Shown: piece by piece, positions 8,574 to 17,111 of the stretch
How the letters are laid out: every line of letters starts with the position of its first letter
Numbering within the stretch: position 1 is the first letter of the stretch
Source: Streptomyces silvae
Lineage (GTDB): Bacteria; Actinomycetota; Actinomycetes; Streptomycetales; Streptomycetaceae
Direction: 5' to 3'
DNA length: 64,000 bases
NCBI RefSeq assembly: GCF_016745505.1
Contig: NZ_JAERUC010000196.1
Location: forward strand, 1-64,000
Notes under the pieces: model-generated
Databases searched by the model: none
The model's input: the letters and a program-made list of their open reading frames with translations, nothing else
Told to the model about the DNA's origin: nothing
Position numbers and translations under genes: made by a program

Positions 8574-8945
8574 GAACGGATCGTCGATGAAGGGCGTCGC
8601 CTGGTGGAAGTAGAGCCGCCAGCCGCTCCCGGTCAGCCGCCACAGCGAACTGCGATGGGACCGCAGGCCGTTCGACTCGGTGTCGAAGGTGAGGTGCACC
8701 AGGTCGGGGGCGAGCTGGTCACCCCGCATCCGGGTCGCGACGAGCGAGTCGCGGCGGGGCGCCTCCGGGTCCGTGAGCATGGCGATGATCGTGTCCCGCT
8801 CCCAGAGCCGGCCGCTGGTGCCGATCTCCCGGAAGTCGGGGTGCAGCAGGGTGGCCAGCACGTCCGCCGAGGCCCGTACCACGGGGTCGAGGAGGCGGAG
8901 CTCGCCCTCTACGGCTGCGTCCACGGCGGGCAGGGGCTCAGTCAC
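8562..8945 (-). CDS. NTF2-like/DUF4440 protein
   Basis: Small cytoplasmic protein of 127 residues with a predicted cone-shaped NTF2-like fold. Family-like segments are LATLLHPDFREIGTSGRLW, then a central VHLTFDTES strand and a final WRLYFHQATPF strand. Such proteins are often annotated as DUF4440 or SnoaL-like, with no fixed function. It starts with a GTG inside the shared octamer GTGACTGA, which also contains the stop of the DUF1697 gene, so the two are probably translationally coupled. Its last codons and stop lie in the first unit of a 15-bp tandem repeat. Confidence 0.8.
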   Translation of the reverse strand: MTEPLPAVDAAVEGELRLLDPVVRASADVLATLLHPDFREIGTSGRLWERDTIIAMLTDPEAPRRDSLVATRMRGDQLAPDLVHLTFDTESNGLRSHRSSLWRLTGSGWRLYFHQATPFIDDPFAEV

Positions 8946-9486
8946 GCGTCATCTCCACAAGCTTGACCACGGTGTTCCAGTTACGGCTGGTGGCGACGAG
9001 GCCACGGGTGAGGGCGGGACGGCCGAGCGCCACGGCGAGCTTGGAGCGGCCGAGCCCCTCGGGCGCGTACAGATACAGGGCGCGGTCCCCGAGCCGGAAC
9101 TCCTCCGGGCGGAACGCGTCGGCGTCGAGCGAGGCGAACCGTGCCGCGTCGAGGGGCTTGTCGACGTACGTGACGTGCAGCTGCTTCGCCTCGAGCTCGG
9201 CGGCGGGGAAGGGGCAGGCGTCGGCCACGGCCGCGAGATAGGCGCCCGAGCGGACGAGGCAGTCGACCGGGAAGCCGAAGTGCTCCTGGATCGCCCGCTC
9301 CAGCCCGGCGGCGAGCTCGCCCTCGTCGTCCGACGCGCTGCGGAAGACGGCGTTCCCGCTCTGCAGGTGGGTGGCGACGTCCTCGTGCCCCAGCCCACCG
9401 AGCAGCGTGCGCAGTTCGGCCATCGGGACCCGCCGGTGGCCGCTGACGTTGATCCCCCGCAGCAGCGCCGCGTACATCGTGCTCAT
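8938..9486 (-). CDS. DUF1697 family protein
   Basis: A 182-residue protein that matches the DUF1697 family: N-terminal MYAALLRGINVSGHRRVPMA, then HLQSGNAVFRS around residues 40-50, and a C-terminal TSRNWNTVVKLVEM. The biochemical function of the family is unknown. It is the first gene of a two-gene unit with the NTF2-like gene, overlapping it by eight bases. A strong hairpin lies upstream, separating it from the subtilase gene. Confidence 0.9.
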   Translation of the reverse strand: MSTMYAALLRGINVSGHRRVPMAELRTLLGGLGHEDVATHLQSGNAVFRSASDDEGELAAGLERAIQEHFGFPVDCLVRSGAYLAAVADACPFPAAELEAKQLHVTYVDKPLDAARFASLDADAFRPEEFRLGDRALYLYAPEGLGRSKLAVALGRPALTRGLVATSRNWNTVVKLVEMTRD

Positions 9487-9515
9487 GTCCCCACCCTAGA
9501 GCTTCCTCATGGAAC

Positions 9516-9552
9516 AGGCCGCCGCGCCCCGTGGGGGAGGGCGCGGCGGCCT
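9516..9552 (-). terminator. 13-bp hairpin downstream of the subtilase gene
   Basis: Arms AGGCCGCCGCGCC and GGCGCGGCGGCCT are perfectly complementary around an 11-base loop. It sits between the subtilase stop and the DUF1697 start, both on the minus strand. Confidence 0.8.
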
Positions 9553-9580
9553 CCTGCATGTGCTGTGCGGCCCTTCGGAC

Positions 9581-10783
9581 CTACTCCACGATCTTCAGGA
9601 GCTTGTTCGCGGTGCCCTCGGTCGCGTTGGAGATGGCGTCCGGGGTGGCGCCGTCGGTGAGCGCCGTGGCGACCTCCTCGGGGGTGGCGTCCGGGTGACC
9701 GCCGAGGTAGACGGCGGCCGCGCCGACCACGTGCGGGGTCGCCATGGACGTACCCGAGATGGTGTTCGTGGCGTCGTCGCTGTCGTTCCAGGCCGACGTG
9801 ATGTCCGAGCCGGGCGCGTAGATGTCCACGACCGAGCCGAAGTTGGAGAACGACGACTGCTCGTCGTCCACCGTGGACGAGGCGACCGTGATGGCCTCGG
9901 GGACGCGGGAGGGGGAGCCCTCGCCGGCGTCGCTCGACTCGTTGCCCGCGGCGACCGCGAAGGTGACGCCGGAGGCGATGGCCTTCTGCACGGCCGCGTC
10001 CAGCGCCGGGTCCGCGGATCCGCCGAGGCTCATGTTGGCGACGGACGGGCCCTGGTGGTTCTCGGTGACCCAGTCGATGCCCGCGACGACCTGCTCGGTG
10101 GTGCCCGAGCCCGCGTCGTCCAGGACGCGGACGGCCACGATCTTCGCCTTCTTGGCCACCCCGTGCGATGCGCCCGCGATGGTCCCGGCCACATGGGTGC
10201 CGTGTCCGTTGCCGTCGTCGGCGTCGTCGTCGTTGTCCACGGCGTCGAAGCCCGACGTGGCGCGGCCCTCGAAGTCGTTGTGGGTGATGCGGACACCCGT
10301 GTCGATCACGTACGCCGTGACGTCGCCGCCGGCGGCGTCCGGGTAGGTGTACGCGTCGTCACCGGCGGTCTCGGCCTGGTCGATCCGGTCCAGCCCCCAC
10401 GACGGCGGGTTGTCCTGGGTGGCGTCGATGTGGAACTTCTTGTTCTGGACGACCTTGGAGACGGCCGGGTCGGCGGCGAGCCGCTTGGCCTCGGTCTCCG
10501 AAAGCCCGCTGGCGGAGAAGCCGTTGATGGCCGACTTGTAGTTCCGCTGGAGCTTGCCGCCGTACTCCTTGGCCAGCCCGGCCTTGTCGGCCTTCTGGTC
10601 CAGCATCACGATGTAGCTGCCGGAGACGGCCGTCGCCGCGTCCGCGCCGTAGACGGTGCCCATCGCGGGCGCCGGAGCGGCTCCGGCGAACGGGGTGGTG
10701 AGCAGGGTGACGCCGGCGGCGGCTGCCACGGCGGTTATCGCGGCGGTGAGCTTGACCGAACGCACGCGCTTGTGAAGTGCCAT
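9581..10783 (-). CDS. Secreted subtilisin-like protease (S8 with I9 propeptide)
   Basis: Extracellular serine protease of 400 residues. A signal peptide ends near residue 36 (FAGAAPAPA). An inhibitor-I9 propeptide follows (SGSYIVMLDQKADKAGLAKE to about residue 120). The S8 catalytic domain has Asp161 (VIDTG), His194 (GHGTHVAG), oxyanion Asn281 (AAGNES) and Ser346 (GTSMATP). No further C-terminal domain is present. The ATG at 10783 is chosen for a GAGGAG nine bases upstream and a compact signal peptide. A weak promoter candidate is TTGATC (10886-10881), 17-base spacer, CAGTGT (10863-10858), reading the minus strand. Confidence 0.95.
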   Translation of the reverse strand: MALHKRVRSVKLTAAITAVAAAAGVTLLTTPFAGAAPAPAMGTVYGADAATAVSGSYIVMLDQKADKAGLAKEYGGKLQRNYKSAINGFSASGLSETEAKRLAADPAVSKVVQNKKFHIDATQDNPPSWGLDRIDQAETAGDDAYTYPDAAGGDVTAYVIDTGVRITHNDFEGRATSGFDAVDNDDDADDGNGHGTHVAGTIAGASHGVAKKAKIVAVRVLDDAGSGTTEQVVAGIDWVTENHQGPSVANMSLGGSADPALDAAVQKAIASGVTFAVAAGNESSDAGEGSPSRVPEAITVASSTVDDEQSSFSNFGSVVDIYAPGSDITSAWNDSDDATNTISGTSMATPHVVGAAAVYLGGHPDATPEEVATALTDGATPDAISNATEGTANKLLKIVE

Positions 10784-11174
10784 GAAGAGGGGTCTCCTCG
10801 TCATTCTTTGTGGGGGGATTGGCCCTCGGCCGGAAGATCTCCGGGGGCTGCCTCGAAACACTGCTCGATTGACGCGCCCAGATCAAGAACTTCATGCAGC
10901 CGTCACCCACTCGGCAAACTTTGGTCACAGAAAACCTGCGCACATCGCTCGATGCCGGGCAAACCGCCGCGAGCTTTTTTCGAACATGAAGGCCCACATA
11001 CGCTTCTGACGGGTGAACTCGGCGCGATCGAGGGCGCATGACCGCACATCACTGCTAATGAGCGCGTGAGTGGAATGGGACGTTTCGGTTGTGCGGACCG
11101 TGCGCACACCACCGGGACCGCCCCGCCGGCGAGGAGCCCGAGCACGGGAGCGGTCCCGGTGACATGCGGTCGGA
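10784..11174. other. 391-base intergenic region upstream of the subtilase gene
   Basis: No gene is supported. The left part holds the subtilase leader and its possible promoter (10858-10886, minus strand); the middle is locally AT-richer around 10970-11000; the right part holds the terminator hairpin of the macrolide glycosyltransferase gene. Confidence 0.6.
11110..11161 (-). terminator. 12-bp inverted repeat downstream of the glycosyltransferase gene
   Basis: Arms CACCGGGACCGC and GCGGTCCCGGTG pair perfectly with a 28-base loop. The element begins 14 bases beyond the stop codon of the minus-strand gene. Confidence 0.6.
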
Positions 11175-12383
11175 TCAGCTCTTCGCGGGCGGCAGTTCGG
11201 CCTCGATGAGGTCGGCGGCCCGCACGCTCCCGCCCTCCCCCGCCATCCGCTCCTGGATCCGGGCCAGCCTCGCGGCCACGTCGGGGTCGTCCACCAGGGC
11301 GAGCACCGCGGCACGCAGGGAGGCGGCGTCGGCCTCCTCCTTCGGCAGGTGCCGGGCGACGCCGAGGGCCTGGAGCATGTCCGCGTTGCCGAACTGGTCC
11401 ACGGCCTGCGGGACCGCCACCATCGGGGTGGCGGTGGCGAGCCCCTCCTGGCTGCCGCCCGCGCCCGCGTGGGTGATGAAGGCGTCCGCCTGCTTCAGCA
11501 CGGACAGCTGCGGGACCCGGGAGTGCACCTCGACACTGTCCGGTACGTCGCCGAGCGCGGAGGGGTCCACCCGGCTGCCGATCTGCAGCACCACGTGCCA
11601 GCCCGGCAGGTCGCCGAACGCCTTGACGCACTCGCGGTAGAACGCCGGCTCGTCGGTGAACGAGGACCCGAGGGAGACCAGCAGGACCTTCTCGGCACCG
11701 GCGGGCCGCTTCCACTCGCCCTGGCCGGCCCGGTCGCCCTGGCAGGCGCCGACGAAGGTGAACCTGGCGTGATCCACCCGGTCGGCGTTCGGCTGGAGCG
11801 CCTCGGGGATCAGTACGAGACCGCGGCGCGGCCGGGCCACGAAGTCGTCCGATGAGAGGTCGCCCAGACCGTTCCCGGCGAGCCACGCGGCGAAGCGCGC
11901 GTAGTACGCCCGGCCCCGCTCGGTCTGCTTCAGCTCGGCGGTCGCGGGGTCGCCGACCTCCTCCGCGTACCCCTCCCAGGGGACGAGATTGGGCCAGAGC
12001 TGGACGGCGGGAACGCCCCAGCGGTGGGCGAGGACGCGGGCCGGGTAGGAGGTGATGTCGTGCAGGACGAGGTCGGGCTCGTCCCCGTCGAAGGCGTCGG
12101 CGAGCTGCGGAAGGGCCTGGACGGCGTCCTCCAGGAACGGCTCGATGTTGTCGATGAGTTCGGTGCCCCAGTCCTCCGGGTTGTCCGCGGTGGGCAGCAC
12201 GGAGGTATAGATCACCGGCTCGGCCCCGGTGGCGGCGACCGTCCCGGCGAAGGAGGCCGGGATGGCGTAACTGACGCGGTGCCCACGGGCGACGAGCTCC
12301 CGGATCACTTCGAGGCTCGGGTTCACATGTCCGTGGGCGGCGATGGAGAACATGGCGATGTGGGCAGGCGGGGTCGTTGGCAT
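11175..12383 (-). CDS. Macrolide-inactivating glycosyltransferase (OleD/Mgt-like, GT1)
   Basis: Cytoplasmic UDP-glucose-dependent transferase of 402 residues that closely resembles OleD and Mgt, enzymes that glucosylate macrolides and related phenolics. The N-terminus HIAMFSIAAHGHVNPSLEV carries the catalytic histidine in HGHVNP (residues 17-22), and VLHDITSYPARVLA around residues 105-120 carries the partner aspartate. The sugar-nucleotide site is THAGAGGSQEGLATATP with PQAVDQFGNADML. Full length and intact. A perfect 16-bp palindrome lies 18 bases upstream of the start codon, suggesting repression by a TetR-like protein encoded elsewhere. A self-resistance or xenobiotic-detoxification role is inferred from the family; no macrolide cluster is visible here. 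Confidence 0.93.
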   Translation of the reverse strand: MPTTPPAHIAMFSIAAHGHVNPSLEVIRELVARGHRVSYAIPASFAGTVAATGAEPVIYTSVLPTADNPEDWGTELIDNIEPFLEDAVQALPQLADAFDGDEPDLVLHDITSYPARVLAHRWGVPAVQLWPNLVPWEGYAEEVGDPATAELKQTERGRAYYARFAAWLAGNGLGDLSSDDFVARPRRGLVLIPEALQPNADRVDHARFTFVGACQGDRAGQGEWKRPAGAEKVLLVSLGSSFTDEPAFYRECVKAFGDLPGWHVVLQIGSRVDPSALGDVPDSVEVHSRVPQLSVLKQADAFITHAGAGGSQEGLATATPMVAVPQAVDQFGNADMLQALGVARHLPKEEADAASLRAAVLALVDDPDVAARLARIQERMAGEGGSVRAADLIEAELPPAKS

Positions 12384-12400
12384 GCCGCCACCCTAAACGA

Positions 12401-12416
12401 GACGAGACGTCTCGTC
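12401..12416. promoter_or_regulatory. Perfect 16-bp palindrome, putative operator of the glycosyltransferase gene
   Basis: The sequence GACGAGACGTCTCGTC is identical to its reverse complement. It lies in the 65-base gap between the glycosyltransferase start (minus strand) and the end of the sugar-binding protein gene. Shape and length suit a TetR-family dimer, but no TetR gene is adjacent. Confidence 0.6.
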
Positions 12417-12448
12417 CACCAGAATATGCGGGCCTGGCCCCGCCCGGT

Positions 12449-13744
12449 TCAGCGCTGGTAGCGGGCCAGCACCCGGTTTCCGTCGTCGACCAGGCGTTTT
12501 CTCAGCTCCTCGGTGCCGATGGCCCCGCTGTAGTACTCCTGGAGGGCGGGCGTGGCGACCTTGTCCTTCCACTCGGGATAGCCGCGCACCGACTGCGCGG
12601 GGGCGGGGCGCAGCGCACGGGCGAGCGCGGTGCCGGTCGCCCAGCCGTTCTCCTCGGTGTGCAGCGCGGGATCGGCCAGCGCCTCGGTGCCGGTGGGCAG
12701 CATCCAGTCCCCCTTGGCCAGCCGCACCATGTTCGCGGGGCGCAGCAGGAAGTCGATGAATTGCGCGGCCTCCTTCTTGTGCGGGCTGTCCTCGGCGACC
12801 GAGAGGGTCTGCGGGCTGACCCCCTGGGCGAGCCCTCCACTGCCGGCCGGGGCCGGCAGCACCGTCCACCCGAAGCCCTCGGGGGCCTGCTCGACGACCT
12901 GCTGGCGGTAGGAGAAGCCGAGCGGGACCATGGCGTACTTGCCGCCGAAGAAGCCGGGGAGCGTGTCCGACCCGCCCATGCCGAGCGCCGAGCGCGCGGC
13001 GCTGTGATCGGAGTTGACCTGGTCGCGGACCGTGCCGGGCATGATCCGGTCGCCGGCGTCGGACCGGATGGTCACCTTGCCGTCCGCGCCCCGGTGGAAG
13101 AGCTGCCCGCCGGCCGAGAGGCCCAGGTTGAGGGTGACGGAGACCGGCTCCTTGAGCGGCCAGGCGACCCCGTACGTCCCCTTCGTCGTCAGCTTCTCGC
13201 TGACCTGGCGGAATTCCGGCCAGCTCCAGGGTTTCTCCGGGGTCGGGATCCGGACACCCGAGGACGCGAGGATCTTCGTGTTGGCGATGAGGACCTTGGG
13301 TTCCTGGAGGAAGGGGACCCCGTAGACGCCGCCGTCGAAGGTGGTGGTCTCCCAGGACTGCCGGGGGATGTCCCGGGTCAGCCGGCCGGGCAGCAGGTCC
13401 CGCAGATCGGCGAGGTATCCGCCGTACGCGAAGTCCGCGAGGTCGTCGGAGGCGTCGTGGATGATGTCGGGCGCCTCGCCGCCCTCGAAGGAGGTGAGCA
13501 GCTGGTCGTGCACGTTGTCCCAGCTGCCCTGGACGTAGTCCACCTGGATGCCCGGGTGGGCGGCGTTCCACTCGCGTACGAGCTGCTTGTTGGCGTCGAC
13601 GGACTCCTTCTGCCAGGCCAGCGACTGGAAGCTGAGCCGGATCGTGCCGTCGGCGTCCCTGCCGTGGCCCTCTCCCGAGCAGCCGGTCAGCAGGAGGGCG
13701 AGCGCGGTGGCCGTCGCGGCGAGCGCGGGCAGGCGGCGGCGCAT
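12449..13744 (-). CDS. Sugar ABC transporter, substrate-binding lipoprotein
   Basis: Solute-binding protein of the CUT1 (maltose/oligosaccharide) class, 431 residues. A lipoprotein signal with lipobox LLTGC ends near residue 21. The mature part contains typical family segments, LVREWNAAHPGIQVDYVQGS and GEAPDIIHDASDDLADFA. The ATG at 13744 overlaps the stop of the second permease gene in a TGATG arrangement, so this is the third gene of the operon; in most CUT1 operons the binding protein comes first. The sugar bound cannot be told from sequence alone. Confidence 0.92.
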   Translation of the reverse strand: MRRRLPALAATATALALLLTGCSGEGHGRDADGTIRLSFQSLAWQKESVDANKQLVREWNAAHPGIQVDYVQGSWDNVHDQLLTSFEGGEAPDIIHDASDDLADFAYGGYLADLRDLLPGRLTRDIPRQSWETTTFDGGVYGVPFLQEPKVLIANTKILASSGVRIPTPEKPWSWPEFRQVSEKLTTKGTYGVAWPLKEPVSVTLNLGLSAGGQLFHRGADGKVTIRSDAGDRIMPGTVRDQVNSDHSAARSALGMGGSDTLPGFFGGKYAMVPLGFSYRQQVVEQAPEGFGWTVLPAPAGSGGLAQGVSPQTLSVAEDSPHKKEAAQFIDFLLRPANMVRLAKGDWMLPTGTEALADPALHTEENGWATGTALARALRPAPAQSVRGYPEWKDKVATPALQEYYSGAIGTEELRKRLVDDGNRVLARYQR

Positions 13745-14583
13745 CAGTGCTTCACCGCCCCGGCGGTCAGGCCGCCCGTGATGCGCTTCTGGATGACCGC
13801 GAAGAGCACGAGCGAGGGAAGGGTGGCGAGGAACGCGGCGGCGGCGAGCGGTCCGAGGTCGGCCACACCCTCCGCGCCGAGGAAGTGGGTGAGTACGACC
13901 GGCAAGGTCTGCTTCTCCGGGGTCTTGAGCAGGACGAGCGCGAAGAAGAACTCGTTCCATGCGGTGATGAACGCGAAGAGCGCGGTGGCGACGATCCCCG
14001 GGGCCAGCAGCGGCGCGGTGACCGACATGAGGATCCGCGCCCTCCCCGCCCCGTCGACCGCGGCGGCCTCCTCCAGCTCGGGCGGCACGGCCCGTACGTA
14101 GCCGGCGAGCATCCAGAGCGCGAAGGGGAGTGACCAGACGACGTACACCAGGATCAGCCCCCACAGCGAGTTGATCAGGTGCAGGTGCTTGAGGACCAGG
14201 AAGAGCGGGATGATCACCAGGACGAACGGGAACGCCTGGCTGACCACGACCCACCCGGTGGCGGCCGTGGACAGCCGCCCCCGGTGGCGGGCCATCACAT
14301 AGGCCATGGGGGTGGCGATGACGACGGCGATCAGGGCGGCGCAGAGCGCGGCGGTGAGCGAGTTGGCCGCGGCCCGCAGCAGCGGCTGTTCGTCGAAGGC
14401 CTGCCGGAAGTTGTCCAGCGTCGGGTCCTCGGGGATCCACGTGGGGTGCAGCGATCCGAGCTCACGGGCCGGCTTGAAGGCGGTGGAGATCAGCCAGAGG
14501 AAGGGGAACGCCAGGAAGACGAGGTAGCACAGGAGCGCGGCGTACTGCCCGGCGCGCGCGGTTCTGCCCGTACGGAGGCTCAT
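13744..14583 (-). CDS. Carbohydrate ABC transporter permease (MalG-like)
   Basis: Membrane subunit of 279 residues with six hydrophobic segments. The EAA loop is visible as ELEEAAAVDGAGRARILMSV around residues 175-195, the site that docks the ATPase. The start codon lies in an ATGA overlap with the upstream MalF-like gene, showing tight coupling. No ATP-binding gene is present in this operon; CUT1 importers in Streptomyces usually share the ATPase MsiK encoded elsewhere. Confidence 0.94.
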   Translation of the reverse strand: MSLRTGRTARAGQYAALLCYLVFLAFPFLWLISTAFKPARELGSLHPTWIPEDPTLDNFRQAFDEQPLLRAAANSLTAALCAALIAVVIATPMAYVMARHRGRLSTAATGWVVVSQAFPFVLVIIPLFLVLKHLHLINSLWGLILVYVVWSLPFALWMLAGYVRAVPPELEEAAAVDGAGRARILMSVTAPLLAPGIVATALFAFITAWNEFFFALVLLKTPEKQTLPVVLTHFLGAEGVADLGPLAAAAFLATLPSLVLFAVIQKRITGGLTAGAVKH

Positions 14584-15518
14584 GCGTCCTCGCCTCCCCT
14601 GAGCCGGCCGACGAGATAGAAGGCGAGGAGCACCGAGATGACGGCGACCATCACGCATCCCATGGCGGCGGCGTAGCCGAACTGCCCGTAGCGGAACGCC
14701 TCCTCGTAGGCGAAGAGCATCGGCAGCCGGGTGCGGCCGCCGGGTCCGCCGCTGGTCAGGACGTAGACCAGGGCGAAGGAGTTGAAGTTCCAGATGAAGT
14801 TGAGCGCGCTGATCGCGAGTGCCACCGGCCTGATCGCGGGCCAGGTGACGGTACGGAAGCGGCGCCAGGCCCCGGCTCCGTCGAGGGCGGCCGCCTCGTG
14901 CAGCTCGTCCGGGGTGTTCTGCAGACCGGCGAGCAGCGCCACGGCGGTCTGCGGCATACCGGCCCAGACGCCGACGACGATCACGGCGGGCAGCGCGGTG
15001 GCGAGCCCGGTCAGCCAGTCCCTGCCGTCGCCGAGGCCGAGGTCCCGGATGGTCTCGTTGAGGATGCCCGCGTCGGGGTTGTAGACCAGGCGCCACATGA
15101 TGCCGACGACGACCTCGGGCATGGCCCAGGGGACGATCGCCAGCGCCCGGGCGAGCCAGCGCATCCGCAGGTTCGCGTTGAGCAGCAGGGCGAGGCCGAG
15201 GGCGAGCACGAACTGCGGGACCGTGACCCCCACGGCCCAGAGCAGACCGATCCGGAACGAGTCCCAGAACAGGGTGTCGTGCAGCAGGTCCTGGAAGTTG
15301 AGGACGCCGATCCACTGGGTGGAGCGGGTGCGGCCCGACTGCGCGTCGGTGAAGGCCAGCAGGATGCCGTACAGCAGCGGGCCGACGCTCAGGATGAGGA
15401 TCGGGATCAGTGCGGGCAGCACCAGGAACCAGGTGGCGCCGTCCCGCCGGCGGCTCCCGCCCGGCCCGCCGTGTGGGCGCGTGCGCCCGGACCGCGTCGT
15501 TGCGGTCGCCAGTGTCAT
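14580..15518 (-). CDS. Carbohydrate ABC transporter permease (MalF-like)
   Basis: First gene of the sugar-importer operon, 312 residues. After a basic cytoplasmic N-terminus there are six membrane segments, with the EAA loop ELHEAAALDGAGAWRRFRTV near residue 210. An AAGGGG lies eight bases before the ATG. The gene is divergent from the phosphotransferase gene across a 127-base gap. I see no LacI or ROK regulator next to the operon, which is unusual for a CUT1 system. Confidence 0.94.
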   Translation of the reverse strand: MTLATATTRSGRTRPHGGPGGSRRRDGATWFLVLPALIPILILSVGPLLYGILLAFTDAQSGRTRSTQWIGVLNFQDLLHDTLFWDSFRIGLLWAVGVTVPQFVLALGLALLLNANLRMRWLARALAIVPWAMPEVVVGIMWRLVYNPDAGILNETIRDLGLGDGRDWLTGLATALPAVIVVGVWAGMPQTAVALLAGLQNTPDELHEAAALDGAGAWRRFRTVTWPAIRPVALAISALNFIWNFNSFALVYVLTSGGPGGRTRLPMLFAYEEAFRYGQFGYAAAMGCVMVAVISVLLAFYLVGRLRGGEDA

Positions 15519-15645
15519 GAATTCGACCCCTTTGTCATTCCTGGATCGGTTTCATCCCCGTATGGCCGACCGAGCGGCCCTCGTCATCGTGCTGACGGGC
15601 CGCCCGTTCGTCAAGGTGGCCTGCGAGGATGAGAAAATCGGGGCC

Positions 15646-16512
15646 ATGGACGAATTGCGCGCACGCGAGGTACTGACGGCCGCCGGTCTGCCCACCGGTG
15701 CGGAGCTCCTCGCGCTGGGCGAGAACGCGGTGTTCGCCGTCGACGGCCTGGTGGCCAAGGTCGGCCGGGACGCCACCCACCACCCGGAGCTGCGGGAACG
15801 GGCCGAGCGCGAGGTGGCCGTCGCCCGGTGGCTGGCCGACGCGGGCGTACCCGCCGTCCGGGCCGCCGAGCCGGAGGCCCGCCTGGTGGAGGGCCACCCG
15901 GTGACCCTGTGGCACCGGCTGCCCGAGGCCGTACGGCCGCCCGAGCCGCGCGACCTCGCCCCGCTGCTCACCCAGGTCCACGCGCTGCCCGCGCCGGGGG
16001 ACTTCACGCTGCCGCGCCGCGAGCTGCTGGGCGGTGTCGAGCGCTGGCTGCGGCTCGCGGGCGACGCGATCGACCCGGCGGACGCCGACTATCTGCGCGG
16101 CCGGCGCGACGGCTTCGCGAAGGCGGCGGCGGCCCTCGCCCCGCACCTGCCGCCGGGCCCCATCCACGGCGACGCGCTCCCCCGCAACGTCCATGTCGGG
16201 CCGGACGGACCGGTCCTGGTCGACCTGGAGACCTTCTCCGCCGATCTGCGCGAGCACGACCTGGTGGTCCTGGCGCTCTCCCGTGACCGCTACGGCCTGC
16301 CCGCCGAGGCCTACGACGCGTTCACCGAGGCGTACGGCTGGGACGTGCGAGGCTGGGAAGGCTGCGCGGTCCTGCGCGGCGCCCGCGAGACGGCCAGCTG
16401 CGCCTGGGTCTCCCAGCACGCCCCGGCGAACCCGAAGGCGCTGGCCGAATTCCGGCGCCGGGTGGCCTCCCTGCGCGAGGACGACCCCGAGGTGCGCTGG
16501 TACCCGTTCTGA
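15646..16512 (+). CDS. APH-family phosphotransferase
   Basis: A 288-residue protein with the aminoglycoside phosphotransferase/choline kinase fold. Key residues are Lys38 (LVAKVG) in the nucleotide site, the Brenner motif HGDALPRN at 174-181 and the metal-binding aspartate at 193 (VDLETF). Family members phosphorylate antibiotics or small metabolites; the close ones in Streptomyces are of unknown substrate. The ATG at 15646 is chosen because the recognisable family N-terminus (LRAREVLTAAGLP) starts there. An in-frame ATG at 15562 cannot be excluded, and neither has a strong ribosome-binding site. Confidence 0.85.
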   Translation: MDELRAREVLTAAGLPTGAELLALGENAVFAVDGLVAKVGRDATHHPELRERAEREVAVARWLADAGVPAVRAAEPEARLVEGHPVTLWHRLPEAVRPPEPRDLAPLLTQVHALPAPGDFTLPRRELLGGVERWLRLAGDAIDPADADYLRGRRDGFAKAAAALAPHLPPGPIHGDALPRNVHVGPDGPVLVDLETFSADLREHDLVVLALSRDRYGLPAEAYDAFTEAYGWDVRGWEGCAVLRGARETASCAWVSQHAPANPKALAEFRRRVASLREDDPEVRWYPF

Positions 16513-16670
16513 GCGGGGCCGCGCCGCACGAAAGCCCGGGTCCGGCACCGGGCCGGCGCGTATGCTGCCGTCTGTTTGTCCCGACCCGGCCGGCGCACCA
16601 TCGCAACAGCGCGCCATCCGGACACCGCACCGTCCCATCAGCAGCATTCACGCACGCATTGGAGCTTGTC

Positions 16671-17072
16671 ATGACCATATCCCGCCTGCCCGTGGTGGCA
16701 TGGAGCCTCGCGACGGTGGCGGCCGGTGCGCTCCTCGTCGGCTGCTCGGGCTCGGTGTCCATCGGGAACGTGGAACCGAAGAAGTCCGCCGGCGCGTCGG
16801 AGGGATCCGACGGGGGTTTCGCGCCGAAGGTGTCCGCTGCACAACTGGGCGACACGGTGGCCGAGAAGCTGGCCGCCACCACCGGCCAGCCGAAGCCGGA
16901 CGTCACCTGCCCCGACGACCTGGTCGGCAAGGTCGGCACCACCACCCGCTGCACGCTGAAGGCCGCCGACGGCAGCACCCTGGGCGTCACGGTCACCGTC
17001 ACCGCGGTCGACGGCGACAAGATCGACTACGACATCAAGGCCGACGACACGCCCACCCCGGCCCCCAACTGA
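16671..17072 (+). CDS. DUF4333 domain lipoprotein
   Basis: Small surface lipoprotein of 133 residues. Signal peptide with lipobox LLVGC, lipidated Cys25, then a Ser/Gly/Lys-rich linker and a DUF4333 domain whose two cysteines (in VTCPDDLVGKVGTTTRCTL) probably form a disulfide. The C-terminus is Pro/Thr-rich. GGAG sits six bases upstream of the ATG at 16671, which fixes the start. Function of the family is unknown; it converges with the exonuclease gene. Confidence 0.88.
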   Translation: MTISRLPVVAWSLATVAAGALLVGCSGSVSIGNVEPKKSAGASEGSDGGFAPKVSAAQLGDTVAEKLAATTGQPKPDVTCPDDLVGKVGTTTRCTLKAADGSTLGVTVTVTAVDGDKIDYDIKADDTPTPAPN

Positions 17073-17111
17073 TCCCAGGCCCCTCCCGGACCACCGCCCC
17101 CGCAGCCGCGG

